Source of the DNA: Plantago elongata
Lineage: Eukaryota > Streptophyta > Magnoliopsida > Lamiales > Plantaginaceae
Reading direction: 5' to 3'
Assembly: GCA_036897095.1 (NCBI GenBank)
Contig: JAYMSP010000167.1
Coordinates: 1-64,000 of the forward strand
DNA: 64,000 nt
Positions 12,550 to 25,267 of this stretch are shown here, piece after piece. Position 1 is the stretch's first letter. The number at the start of each line of letters is the position of its first letter. The notes beneath the pieces were generated by a model that had not been told where the DNA came from, did not search any database, and saw only the letters and a program-made list of their open reading frames with translations. Made by a program: the position numbers and the translations under genes.

Positions 12550-14593
12550 ACAATCAATTAGTTTGAATAAAGTTTGATGTGTCGAATCGAAGTTTTATAT
12601 TTGTGTATAACCAATAGTTAATTCTTTACACCACGAAACCTTATTCGAAGTGTCGTTCTCTAAGAATTTAACTAGGTTGAATTTTTTCTACGAAATATAA
12701 TTATTAAAATAGAATAATAAAAAGGTCTTTTACTTTGGCAATGACTTGTAGTTACTAATCTAACTATAACTCAGTTTTTTTTCTTTTCTTACGAAAAATG
12801 TAACTCAAATCATTGACTTATTAGTTAGAGGGGAAACAATTTTACCAACAAGTGTAACTCTAACTCTCAACGCAAAGAAATCAATCACATGTAATATCGA
12901 TGTAATAAATTATCATAATTACAAAGTGTTAGTGAAATTTTACACTAGCTAGCTTGGTACGATAGTAAATGACTAGGACAAGAATTCTTCGGTTAACATT
13001 GGGACACGCCCAATGAGAAATTACACTACCTAAGTATAAAATAGAAACCTCATACCACATGAGGCACACCAACATTATGACAAGACCATGTCCAACGAGA
13101 AATTACATTGTTCAAAGAAGACACTTTACATCATATACGGCACGTCAGTACTATGGCAATCAACTAACTAAGCTTGTCATGGAAAATATATATAAAACTA
13201 TAGTTTAGTTTTCAATTCCACCAAGCTATGGACCATTTACGACGATTGTGAAGAACCTTGGAATGTGAATCCCTTGGAGATTTAATTTGGTGGTAAAAAA
13301 CACCTAACACTAAACACTTAATGGTCACTTAAATTAAGTAATATACTGGAGACACCATAAATATAACCTTAGCTAGCATGCATTAAATCCACCGCCAACA
13401 CATTGTTGCTGGAAAGTCCCCCACCACTTGTTAGTTCTCTATAAATCGTAGGTCCAAAAACTACTGATTTGTCCCAAGTTTCGGTCCAAAACAAAGGTCC
13501 AAGGTACTCCCGGGTCCAAAGCTAAGGGGGTTAGACCAAAATTCAGTTTGTGTGATGTAAAACCGGGTAAAGACTTTACTTGATAGATACTAAATATCTA
13601 CTATGTATAGAAACCGGGTTTGAATGTTAATGATGGCTTAAGGCGGCGTGACTTACCTTTAACATGGAAATGTGCGCCATTTATATAGACTTCAACAATA
13701 AAGGGAAGGTATTCACTAGATTATGCCAAGTGTAAGGCTCGTGACTTGCTAACAAGGCTTAGTTAGACCCATGACTCATAATGAAGACTTAACCCATTTT
13801 TCTTTTGAGCTTTTAAATGTGATTTAAGGATTCTCGCGATCCATCTCGGACCTTCATCTGAGGGAGGAGGTCCGGGGGGATGGGCTACGCGGCTGCACCC
13901 ATACAATCCTCAGACCTCAATTTCTTCTCTTTGGTTGCCAATTCACTTGATCTTTAGTCTGGATGATAATCCTGGCCGGACTCTACAGGCCTCGGGCATG
14001 GAGAGGTCTTCGAACTTAGAGGTGTCTTCAGACCTTACGCCCTAGTGCGTATCCAAGGCCTTTTTCTCTGGTCCATCAGAACCAGAGGGGCCTTAGGGTC
14101 GGACTTTGAGGCCTTGGACCTTCAAACAACCTAAGATGCCTTAGGATCCGCTCTAAAGGCATTTGTGATGGATTGGCATATTTTTGTATCAAAATATGTC
14201 CCCCTAATTTCTGAGTATCTTAGAAGAAAATCAAATGGAAATATAGGTCAAAGTAGGAGAACATTTTTGTTTTTCATTCAATTCGTCCCTCAAAGGAAAA
14301 AAAAAACATGTTTAGTATGTGCCCTTTGTCGTCCTAAACTAAATCTCTCTTACCCCCCCCCCCCTCCTTACAATCTGAGAGGGAGGTTTCATAGCTTCAC
14401 ATCCCGAACCTCTTATATAGGGGCATTGAAAATAAGTTGACTTTTTGATTAGGTGCGAGCAGATGAAACTTCGCGTCGTTGAAGATTTAAAACAACAATC
14501 TGCGAAAAGAATGTGTGTTTTTTTTAATCTTGGTTCAATATATCAACTCCGCGCGTATGTTTCGATTAAGTACTTACGGGCAATTTTATAGCT
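12550..14593. other. Intergenic DNA with unclassified GC-richer block
   Basis: 12550-13440 is AT-rich; a phrase CAATGAGAAATTACA / CAACGAGAAATTACA occurs twice (13010 and 13097). From 13440 to 14450 the composition changes, with GGTCCAAA repeats near 13450-13520 and a GGCCTT/AGACCTC-rich section (13850-14160) ending in a C-homopolymer at 14345. This block looks like old transposon sequence, but no ends or coding domains were found. Confidence 0.35.
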
Positions 14594-14770
14594 CACTGCA
14601 AGAATACTCGACTTAGCAACGACGGACAATTTCCATTGTTAGTCATCACTAAGACTAACGCTATTGCAAATTTGTGATGACCAATCTATCTGTCGCAAAT
14701 TGCGACGGGTGAAACTATCCGCCTCTGTTTTAGGGACGAATAAATTTATCCGTCCCTAAAAGAGTTGACC
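14594..14770 (+). mobile_element. CACTA (En/Spm) transposon terminus
   Basis: It starts CACTGCAAGAAT, close to the canonical CACTA terminal repeat. This is followed by typical subterminal repeats in both orientations around a GACGG / GCGAC core (GCAACGACGGACAA, TCGCAAATTGCGACGGG, GGGACGAATAAATTTATCCG). The opposite terminus was not found downstream, so this is a single end or a truncated copy. Confidence 0.65.
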
Positions 14771-16730
14771 ATTAAAAAAATAATGAAAACCAAATTTAGA
14801 AAATGAGGAGGCCAACAAGCGTCTTAATTCGTCGTTAGATCCCCATGTTTCTTCTGGTGGCTCTACACCTGTAATACATGAAGAATGATGGGGTACTTGA
14901 GTCCATTACGATAACTCGGTGGTATTCTCAAGTTAATTCGATCGAATTAGAATCCGTAGATAATTTTTCGTTCCGAAGAAAGAAGGGGTATCACCTAGAT
15001 CACCTGGAGCGAAAGTGCAAGCGAGAGTAAAATCGAAAGTGCGATTACAAAAATTGTAAAAAAATTTTAAAAAAATGAAAAGAGTACTGTTCCCTTGTGT
15101 ACTTTTAATTTAATTTAATGCTAAGTGTTCTAACTTGAAAAGAATAATGGAGGTCGTGGCATTAGGTGACGAAAGGTTGCAATGGTTAGAAAATAGAACG
15201 CAACCTAGCTCATCAATTCCCTATATACATAACATAATGTATATATACCAGAGATCGATCTAATATTAAAGGTTGCATCCGTGTTCTGCGGATCTGATGA
15301 ATACCGGAATATTTTATTTTTTGGACTGCCTCCAAACAAGACATTAATCAAAACTGTGTCTGATGATAAGATTACTCAAATCAGATGGACTTAAATAAAT
15401 AAACCTTGGAGAGAAAAATGAGTTCTGGTTATATGTTCGAGGTCACTGAATTATCTAAACTACATTCTATCATTTACAAATCTCGTCTATATGTTACCTG
15501 GATTTATCAGGTAGGTTTCAGATCATAAATTGGTACTACCTATTATGAAAAGTATATTAATTTACAACTGATTGAGTTAAACATGATTTGATTAAAAGTA
15601 ATTATGGAAGATCGATCCGATCCGCACTGAAAAATATCATATGAGTACAACGTAAATAAAAACTTATTAACACGTAAGATTAACATATCACCCGAAAGAA
15701 TTCTAAGATGAGTGATCATATCGTTCAGGAACCCATGAAACAATATTTTAACAGATAGGTTAGGATAGGATATTCAAAAAAATCAATAGGTTTTGTGGCA
15801 CGTACGGGCAATTATAGGTCAAGGATTTCAGTGCCTTGTTTAGTAGTAGTTTAGTATATTTGAGCATTTCATTTTCAGGTAACTAGGTAGCTTTGGTGCA
15901 AATGGTGGTAATAAGCTTCTTGGTATATATTAATTTTACGTAGTCGATCTCTCGATCGATCGATATGGCATGTGCAACAAAATCGTGCATGCATTGAAGT
16001 ATATAGTTAGAGAGACAGGTTGCATTTAGTAGTGCACGTTTTGCATTTAGTGTAGACTGTTCGTTGGCGCATTTTGCGCTTAAGACACACATACCTATTC
16101 CTATTCCTATTCTATCACCCTCACTATTAGCATTTAGTATTACTACTTTTTTTTATTCTTACATCTGCGACATTAATTCATTGCTTACAATGACGACCCT
16201 CAATGTTTCTGGATTTAAGTCACTCTTTAGTCTTTACTAATGTCATTATATATCTCTAAGTGTTTTAGAACAAGGTCATTCTATATGTTTAATAAAAAAT
16301 TAGTACTGTGTGTTGATATTATACGATGTGGTCTCATACCCGGATCTTCTACAACCAGCTGTATTATGTTTTCTAGCTACTCCAAATGAAGATCAGGAAT
16401 AATTAAGCGGTTTTAAGTAAAGTAGTTAATCCCCACTTAGCTAGTGACGTTTAACGATATTTATAAATCAAAGTGATCATATCATCACAAAGTAGTTAAC
16501 GCCCACTTCTGAAAGATGGATAATTATATTTAGTTTAAAATTTTTTATATAGGATTTTAGCTTGGGTAGGGCCAATCAGGAAAATCCTTTAGACTAAATA
16601 TATGATAATTATATAAATAACAATATACAATAAATTATACATTACTTCTAAAATATTAAAGACATATTAACGAAAGACATGAAGTTATGCACCTAGATTA
16701 TATAATTTTTATTTTCGATTAGTAAAAAAT
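14771..16730. other. Intergenic DNA
   Basis: No supported gene. The first 300 bases may still be CACTA interior. A GATCGATCGATCGATA stretch lies near 15950. Small open frames on the minus strand (15540-15740, 15880-16090) lack family similarity and codon character. Confidence 0.3.
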
Positions 16731-16734
16731 AAAC

Positions 16735-17050
16735 AAATACTAGTGTAATTTTGTTATAATTAATTAATAACATTTAAAATCAATTCAAGAATAATGTCTA
16801 GAAAGGAAATAAAAAAAGTAAATGAAATGAATAATTAAGTTTGAAAGAAATGTTAAAATAAAATAGATTTTGAGCCTTAATGTTGGAGTAGTGTATTGTG
16901 CATAGTTGCAAAGTGAGTTATATTGAGTGGAATACTGATGTGTCAGAGATTTGAGACTGAATGAGTTGCAACTGATGAAGATGGTTTTAGCATGCATATA
17001 AATATGACTTGGAAAGCTTGACGATATGACGTGGTGGTCGGGAGTCGGGA
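16735..17050. repeat. Dispersed repeat, copy 1 (partner at 24160)
   Basis: About 300 bp align with 24160-24400. Shared order: TATAATTAATTAAT, TCAAGAATAA, AAATGAAATGAATAATT, AGTTTGAAAGAAA, GTTAAAATAAAATAGATTT, TGTTGGAGTA and GTGGAATRCTGA. It is non-coding, and no inverted termini or target duplication were recognised, so the class is unknown. Confidence 0.6.
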
Positions 17051-17109
17051 CCATCCTTTAGACTTATCTAATGTACATTAATTAAAACCTTTAGCTAGCT
17101 TACCTCTGA

Positions 17110-17580
17110 GCTAGAGGTGTTAAACGGGCCGAGCTTTAGCATAATGGATCAGTGATCGTCAAAATTTTATGTATGTTCGTGATCATCGAGCTTTTCATCA
17201 TCATCATCATGATCAGCTCATTAAAAGATCGACTACTTGTATTTGTTCGTGAACGCTCAACTCGGCTTTGCTCGTTTGAGCTTGAAAATGAAGTTTCAAA
17301 TTCATAAAGAGATACATAAATTTTAAAAGTTGGATATATATTCCTACAAGAATGTTATAAAGTTAAAGTCTTTACATTTTATGTATAAGTAATTAAATAA
17401 TTTAAATATATTTTAATTTAATTATTTGCTCACGAGCAATAATCATTTTGTCTAGGTAATCGATTCAAATTCGATAGTGGGAGGAGCTTATTTATGAGCG
17501 AGTTCGTATCAACCGATCTCAAATACTATCTGAATATTAATCGAACTTTTCAGTTAAAAACACGCGATCCACTTGATTTG
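17110..17580. repeat. GAGCTCG-type dispersed repeat, degenerate copy
   Basis: Contains GGGCCGAGCTT, CTCAACTCGGCTTTGCTCG, AGCTTGAAAATGAAG and a TTTAAATATATTTTAATT core, then GAGCGAGTTCGTATC and CGAACTTTTCAG. It has the same style as the better-preserved copies at 54780-55030 and 62200-62465: GCTCG-rich ends around an AT-rich centre. Confidence 0.4.
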
Positions 17581-17599
17581 TTACCACCCCAACCCCGAG

Positions 17600-19728
17600 C
17601 TAATGATGAGAGGGTTTACGATTACAATTTTCATTCGTCAGACATTGAACAAGAGTCAAAGAAGCAGTAAGGCCAATATGAGTTAAAGAGGGATGGCAGG
17701 GTGCAATTGGAAGGTAAAAAATAATCCATTAATGTAGCAGACAAATTGAAACAAGTGAATCTAGCTAGTTAACATGAGGAAGGAAAATGGTGACATAACA
17801 TAACTATAGTCTATAGAAATGCTGACTTATAATTCCATAAATATAAAAGCTAGATGCACTACTTTGAAATTACTTATTACTTTCTTGAATCTTTCACCAC
17901 CATCATTGAACTTGAGTTTATTTGCACACGTACAATATGTTCATCAGGGTACGTACTTGGACAACTACTTCAACTTTAGATCTATCTATAAGGTAGATTA
18001 ATACAAGAGAAGCTTATATAACGCATATAATTACCCAAGCACATTTGCCTTTTTTCATTACTCGAACTCCTAAGTTTAAGTTTGACATTCATAAACTTCT
18101 TGGTTTTCCTTCTTTATGTTTCAAAGCAAGATAATAAGACAAGTAATATAACGAGTAAAAGACATTAAATCCTATGTGAATACATATTGGAGGGTAAAGC
18201 TAGCGAACTTATAACTTACCTCCACGGGCAAAATAACAACTATATAGAGAAATTTTATTTTGAAATGGCTAAAAGTATTTTATTAATAAAAGTAAAAAAT
18301 ACAAGTAATACCCTCAACAAATAATTACAAAGAAAACACAACAATACGTCCAGACCAAAAATTAAATGCTAAACCACTACTGCATAGTGACCCAAAACCA
18401 CCTAAAAATGGCACGAGTGCCTTATCACAATACCAATAGCTACTCAACCACGAGAAAAACTTAGCATGCACCTCAATATGCGTATTCTGCCCACCACATT
18501 TGTCTTTATCACCAACACTAAATCTCAATCTCGCGAACAGTTTCATAATATAAACAAGCTATTGTCAATTCATAGATAATCGGTAGTGTATATTTTAACT
18601 ATATAACCAAATTAACCCAAATTATTTGTTAGTTATGTTTGAGTATGCCCTAGATAGTTTATATATAGTAGATCTTTATAACACTTAAACATTAGTAATA
18701 AAAATTATCTAGTTTATATAACTTTTAATCTTGGTTGGTCAAGGAATTGATGGTGGACCGTATCCTATTATGCAACTGTTTGCGAGATAGAGAATGGTGT
18801 TGGTGGTGAAGATTTGTCTATGCAGATTATGTTTTAGCGGTGCTTGTTGAGTTTCTTTCGGTGTTTGAGCAGATTCTGAGCTTGGAGTAATGAACCTCAC
18901 ATTATTCATTTGTTGTATTTGGTATAGGTAGTCAAAATTGTGGTAGAATTGTTATTTGATTTGAATATAGTGTTACTTTTCTATTGTAATTGTTCGTCAA
19001 GAGCATTACTTGTGCTCTTAGCTCTTATTAATAAAAAACTTAATTGGGAAAAAAATTCATCTTAGTTGGCTACCATCTTCGACTAGTTTTGTCAAGATGA
19101 TCCTAATTCCATTCCATCATTTATATATGTCAATAAGCATTAATTTGACTTGCATTTCGATTGAGAATTTCATGTGAATTTATATAATGTTTACAACTAC
19201 CAAACTTGCTTATTTGCCCTTAATAATAACACTTTACACAATTCGGCACTTTGTATCTCCACACTTGTATCTTCATTACATCTACATGAAGTACAGATGC
19301 AAATTCATATATGTAGATTGTAGGGTACCGAAATACCAGTGGGATGCGAAGTAATGGAAGTCAAAACTTGAGAAAAAGTGAAAACTTACTGGACTGGGAC
19401 TGAAGGAATTAACCATTACCATATCCAGCATTCATCATGGGCCTATACAGAACTGCTAAGAAAGTGCGTTTTGCCCCTATTTCGTGACACTTCCTTGTCA
19501 ATTTTATCACCCCCAATCCATCCTCTAGGTTAATACATCAAACCGAACCAAAATTCGATTCAACTAGTTACAACTCAGATCTTATTCTTGTTAAACAATA
19601 AACAAGTTTTTGTACTAGAATATAGATGATGAGCAAGCTCATTACAATCTCTCCTGACATTAATCAAGTGAAGAAAATCATAGTTAGCTAGACAGTTAGA
19701 AACTTAGAGCTATGGTTGTAAAATATTA
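17600..19728. other. Intergenic DNA with unclassified open frame
   Basis: Mostly AT-rich. The minus-strand frame at 18325-18546 (73 aa, with WYCDKALVPFLGGFGSLC) has more balanced composition than its surroundings and could be a decayed exon or transposon fragment. No family was recognised. A plus-strand stretch at 18720-19040 is similarly coding-like in composition but has no long frame. Confidence 0.3.
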
Positions 19729-19917
19729 CACACTCCGTTTAAGAACAAATGACCTTTTATTTTTAGGCACGAAATTTAATGTACAGTGTAAAATATTGAG
19801 GGTCAAATGTACATGGGGTGTAAATGGGTTGAAATGTTATCAAAATATATAAATGAAACATTTGTAGTGGTACGTCTCTAAAAGGAATATGTGACATATG
19901 TTTCGGGATGGAGTGAG
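19729..19917. mobile_element. Stowaway-type MITE
   Basis: It has inverted termini (CACACTCCGTTTAAGAAC and the inverse of GTTTCGGGATGGAGTGAG) and TA at both ends, as expected for Tc1/mariner-type Stowaway MITEs. At 189 bp it is almost the same length as the related copy at 38233-38423, with which it shares TTTTAGGCACG and AATTTAATGTACAGTGTAAA-like phrases. Confidence 0.7.
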
Positions 19918-22347
19918 TATATTTTTTCTCAAAAAATGAATAATCATACTATAATAAAGGAGATCTTTGTTTTTCTATAGAGGAAACATTATTAGGGCCA
20001 GGGATTAGGATAGATATTTAGGATTTAAGGATGTTGGGATAGAGAATTCGGGATCGGAAAAAGAAAATCATGTACAAATCTCATTTCAAATAAAGTAGAT
20101 TATTTTAAGATCATGACTTTGTGATTTGGACGGGATCGAGCTAACAAATATTAGTTCACGTTAAACATAATCACATAATCTTACTTTTATATATATGCAT
20201 TAAAAACAACTTGCACCTCTACACACAAACAAAACAATCTACAAGTTAGTACATATTCAATTCGTGCCACAATTTAACTTGTTTTTTTTTTTTCATAAAA
20301 TATACAAAATACAACATATAGTTAGATAAACAATTATCATTACAACATCAATTTTAATCGTTTAATTGAGAATGAAAAAAATTGCATATTAAAAGAGTTG
20401 TCATTTTTGTGTTAGACTAGTGGTACTATTAGTTACATTTATATATTTATTTATTCATTATCCCATTTGGGTTTCAAATTTCAATTGAGATGCAAAATTA
20501 ATCACATTCTCGTTCCGAAATTATGTATGTAAATTTTGGAATTGTCAAAATTGGGATTGAAATATTCAATTTTCGGAAAAAATGGAATTAGATATTTTTC
20601 AATACCAAACCCCCTCCCCTACATATTATTAACTACTTCCCGTCTAAATAACCTACCTCTAAATTATTACAACTAAGCAATCAATTAGTTCTGAAATAGC
20701 AGTCGGGTCGAAATTTGAATCTAATATAACATCTTTTGTTTGTTGAGAACAAAGAATCTACATAAAACAAATTCCACTGTCTTCAAGTCGCGAAACTCCA
20801 CAGTATAAAGTTCAATTATATATAAGCCTTATCTAAAAACCTAAACTCAATTTTAAACAGAATATACAGTGAAAATAACAAGACAAAGAGATATAAATTT
20901 CTAGCATATTATATTTATATAATCCACCAAGCCTCATGACAAAAGGTATCTACTATAAACGTTAATAATGAAATACAAAACTAATCTAGAGATTTATTAT
21001 AGGAATATCTTTAGAAGTAGAAAACTAAGCAATTGTAAAGAACTAACTCTACCAATCTACCTATCAATCTCTTGATAATAGATACAAAAAGCTTAGAAAA
21101 GTATGATAGCAATTGTGAATCTAAGAATAAATAAATATTCGATTTTTCGCGCTCGATACCCGTAGACTCCGTATATTTCAGTAAATATCTTGATGACTCT
21201 TGGGGGATATATATATAGCTTCCCAAAACGTCCCGTAGCTCATCTGTAGTGATCTTTATTGCTTCAAGTTTGAGTCCTAATCGATTTCTACTTGCCTTAT
21301 AGATTTATCATTTTCTTTATGACTTTCGACTTGCACTTCTTCAAGGATTATGCTTGATCTTTAATTATTTTAAAGTATCTACACAAAATATATTTAAAGT
21401 TGTGAAAATAATTAGGTATTAAAATAAGGGTAAAATTTATATTAAAGAAAACCATCGAAGTGTAAGCTGGGTTTATGTGAGCCGGAACACTGACTTATAG
21501 TGTGACCAGAACACACTGAAAAACGCCACACTTACAAGTACATTAATTTGTGAGCAATCATTTAGGCTATGTTATCTTCGCCTATAAACTCATTTAGTTC
21601 AGTTTACCTCTGTTTAATTATATTTTATACTACAACTCAGTTCAATTCAGCTTAGTGCAATTCAGTTCAGATAATTGTACTCGAATAAAACAAAGCCTTA
21701 CTCCTCCAAACAAAATTCCTTCAAACAAATTTCCCATAATTACTCTTTATATAAAATCAAAATTATAGTAGTATAAATTATATTTCGTCCCTCAATTGTA
21801 TTTCTACATCCGTTCCATACTATCCTATGATCGTATCCGTAGTCTCAAAATAATGTCGGAATGGGGCGGACAACATATGGACCGAATAGTTAAAGTCCAT
21901 AATGAAGTCATTTTTTGAGTTTGCGTGGGGATTTACAAATATAATTGTTCAAACTCTTGTCAACTACACACACGCAAACACATTGAGATCATCAAGAAAG
22001 TATAATTACACCTTTCCAACTTTCTTCATCGCCAATAATAAGTATTCTTCTTTGTTATAAACAAAGCAATTTCTTTGCAGTCAAAAGAGGCCATAAATAC
22101 CATTCAACGCCAATTAAGAAATCATTAGATAAAAGGAGACGAAATCTGTTGGAATTAAACCTCTCTGCAGATTTCTATAATCTTATCTTAATTCTCTCAA
22201 TCACAATATATTATTATTACCTATGGGGAAAAAAATAAAGAAATAAGATTATCTTCCAATAAAAGTATTGCGTCATGGCCCAATTAAATCGTTCATAAAA
22301 GAGGTTTGGTTGTGGATAATGGATTGACAGAGTTTTTAAAGTTAAGG
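19918..22347. other. AT-rich intergenic DNA
   Basis: No gene or element ends are supported over about 2.4 kb. A minus-strand frame at 21011-21226 lacks any family resemblance. Confidence 0.35.
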
Positions 22348-23137
22348 CCTAATTGTTAAAAAATTATTTTAAGTGAGATATTATCACTTTAAATATATTA
22401 AATTGTGAGTGATCAATTTGGTTACGCTACTGTAACCATCCGTCCAATTTAGAAACTTCGATCGATTTTCCGATCGAATTGATGACGTGGCCATCGGACG
22501 TGTGATTTTCCCTCCAAATTCGTATTCGACCCGTAATTGACTCGTATTTTTACATTTCAAATTGTGGATTATAATTATAAAATAATATTAAAAATTATGA
22601 AAAATATTTTAAAATTATAAAAATTCATTTGATATTTTTTACAAATAATAAATATATACCAAGAAGTTACAAGAGAGTGACACGTGACTCGTACTTCAAT
22701 TTGAATTTAAAAATTCAAGTCAAATATGGTCAACTTTTAGAATATGAGAGCTATGTAGCTAATGCGATTTTATTTAATATTTTTTTATAGAAAAATGTAA
22801 AATAAATTTTTATAATTAAATATTTTTCATAATTTTTGGAATCACTTTATAATTATAATACACAATTTGTACCGAGAAAAAACGTGGACACGACACGTAT
22901 CCCGTATTTAAATTTTAAATACAAAACTACGAGTCAAATACGAGTCAAATATAAATTTAGAGGAAAAATCGTACATTCAGCGGCCACGTCATCAATTTGA
23001 TCGAAAAATCTATTGAAGTTCCTCAATTCGACGAGTGATTGCAGTAGTGTGCCCAAATTGATCACTCTCATTTAAATATACTTAAAGTGATAGTGTCTCA
23101 CCCTAGTATACCTAAAATAAAATTTTTCCACCTAATT
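22348..23137. mobile_element. Fold-back (MULE-like) element with long inverted arms
   Basis: Two arms of roughly 300 bp are inverted copies. The left arm carries ATTATCACTTTAA, GTGATCAATTTGG, TCGATCGAATTGATGACGTGG and AATTGTGGATTATAATTATAA; the right arm returns their inverses from 22840 to 23130. The core is AT-rich. The phrase CCTAATT lies just outside each end (22348-22354 and 23131-23137), a possible imperfect target duplication. There is no coding capacity. A transcript would fold into a long hairpin. Confidence 0.75.
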
Positions 23138-24159
23138 CAACAAAAGTTGGTAAAATTGTATTAACTAAATGTTTCAGAATATTTTACTTTACATGAACTG
23201 TGAAAGGTATAAACCAAACTTCTTTTTAGTCCTCCAAAGTAAATTTCTTCCGAATTCTCAAATGAAAATTTTCTTTCTTATTTTATTATTATTATTATCT
23301 TTAATACTTTATTCATTATAAATCATGATTTGTCCACTCTTTTCCATATCTTATTCACAATAACACCTATTTCATTCCAAACAATTTTCTTCAATTTCAT
23401 GTTCGAACAGGTGAAATGTTCTTAAATGGAGGAAATATTTTTGTAGAGTCAGACATAAACGAAATGTACCTAATTTTCTAATTGGAAGTACAATATAAAC
23501 TTCAGATAAGTAAACCACGGAATCAAAATTAAACTACAACATTTTACGACAAACTCAAGACTTATAAAACAATTTTGAAATCTATTGGACCAATACCACT
23601 CAGTATCATACAAAGGGGTTAGAGTAAGATCATCTCCACCAGCGTTGCAATGTAAGTCGGAACATTGATTGGGACTTGAGAGTCTGAGCTCAAAGCCCAT
23701 GCGCTAATTCAACAAAACCCTTTTCTTTTTAAATTTATTTTGTTTCTCTCCTCTTTCTTGTTTGTAACGTTGGCCATTGCATTTTATTTTTCTTCTCATT
23801 TTGTGCTTTGATTCGGTTACATGTGCACTTTCATGTTTTACATTATCTCTCATTTTTTGCATTGTAAATTTTAATTCATGTAACGTAAATGTTTTTTCAA
23901 TTTACATTATCATTAAAAAATTTAATATCATAATAATATATGTAGTAATAGATTTAAATTTATATATTACTTATAAAACTCAAAATACATACTATCATTT
24001 AAAGCGTGTGAGTTTCTCGAAATATGATAATTATGATTTAAACATAGTAATGTAATTGTTGTAATTTCAACTATTATAATTTTAAAATACAAGTATTGTA
24101 AGTTTCAATTTCAAGTATTGTATTTTTAGTAATTTGTATTTTAAATAATAAAATAATAT
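23138..24159. other. AT-rich intergenic DNA
   Basis: No supported gene. Minus-strand and plus-strand open frames (23470-23700, 23777-24055) have the low-complexity composition of the region and match no family. Confidence 0.35.
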
Positions 24160-24400
24160 AATTTTATTATAATTAATTAATGATATTTATTATAACTTCA
24201 AGAATAAAGTTTAAAAGAAAGTGAGAAAAGAAAATGAAATGAATAATTGAGTTTGAAAGAAAGGTTAAAATAAAATAGATTTGGAATTCACTGTTGGAGT
24301 AATGAATTGGACAGAATTGAAAAATAAGTTGCAGTAAGTGGAATGCTGACGTGATAGAAATTTTGTGACTGAGTGAATTGTAACTGACGAAAATGTTATA
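24160..24400. repeat. Dispersed repeat, copy 2 (partner at 16735)
   Basis: Aligns in the same orientation with 16735-17050 through TATAATTAATTAATGA, TCAAGAATAAAG, AATGAAATGAATAATTGAG, TTGAAAGAAAGG, TAAAATAGATTT and TGTTGGAGTAATG. Both copies contain overlapping minus-strand frames with LKIYFILTFLSN / FQIYFILTFLSN, which reflect the shared repeat and not a protein family I can name. Confidence 0.6.
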
Positions 24401-24647
24401 AGGGGCTTGAGGTGAGAGACCAACACGATTCCTGGTGTTCTTCGAGCATACAAGCACGTGAAACACTCAGAGCATTGTTGATTAGGTATTACCATTTGAG
24501 ACAGGGTGCGGCTAATTCCACTTTAGGTGATATATTTCCCTACAGACAAATGCATCTACTTTCCAGTGCATTCTAATTATTTTCAGTAAACTTTTTATAT
24601 AGTGACCAGTCTATCGATGATTTATCGTTAATATATATTATATATAT

Positions 24648-25267
24648 GGGAGAAATTAGAAAGGCATTTTTTATTCTAAAATTTGGGGAGTCTGGCACGC
24701 GCAGTATAACGTTTCCTCTCTCTGACAAATCTAGTCTTATAGTTCATGACGTCCGGCAATTTCAGTCATTCGGTCGAAAAACGACCTTTGACCATGACGT
24801 GTCAATCTGGTCAAACTCACTCCGTCCATGTGGACTGACACCTCACCGCCACATAGCACTGGAGAAAAAAAATTTAAACAAAAATGAAAATTTTAAAATT
24901 AATGAAAAAATAAAAGAGACATTATAAAATAAAATAAAAAATAATTAAAAGTTACAATAAAATAAAAATAATTCTTTTTTATTTTATTTTATATTATCTC
25001 TTTTATTTTTTATTAATTTCAATTTTTTTGTTTTTTTTTCTTTTTTCTAGTGTTATGTGGCGGTGAGGTGTCAGTCCACAAGAAGAAGTGAGTTTGACCA
25101 GGTGGACACGTCATGGTCATAGGTCGTTTTTCGACCAAAGGACTTAAAAAATTGTCGGACGTCATAAACTATAGGACTACATTTATCGGAGAGAGCAAAC
25201 GATGTACTGTGCGTGCCAGACTCCCCAAACTTTGAGATCAAAAATGCCTTTTATGTATAATTCTTTT
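24648..25267. mobile_element. Long fold-back element upstream of WOX9
   Basis: This is a near-complete hairpin of about 610 bp. The left arm has AAAGGCATTTTTTATTC, TTTGGGGAGTCTGGCACGCG, GACGTCCGGCAATT, CGAAAAACGACCT and CACCTCACCGCCACATA; the right arm returns the inverse of each in order. Even the AT-rich centre is self-complementary. The left end GGGAGAAATTA resembles MULE ends elsewhere in the window, but no target duplication was resolved. It is non-coding and lies about 1 kb upstream of the WOX9 TATA box. Confidence 0.75.

Noticed and set aside
15941-15965. GATC-rich palindrome as a regulatory hairpin
   Set aside because: It is a simple GATCGATC run without gene context; no basis for a function.
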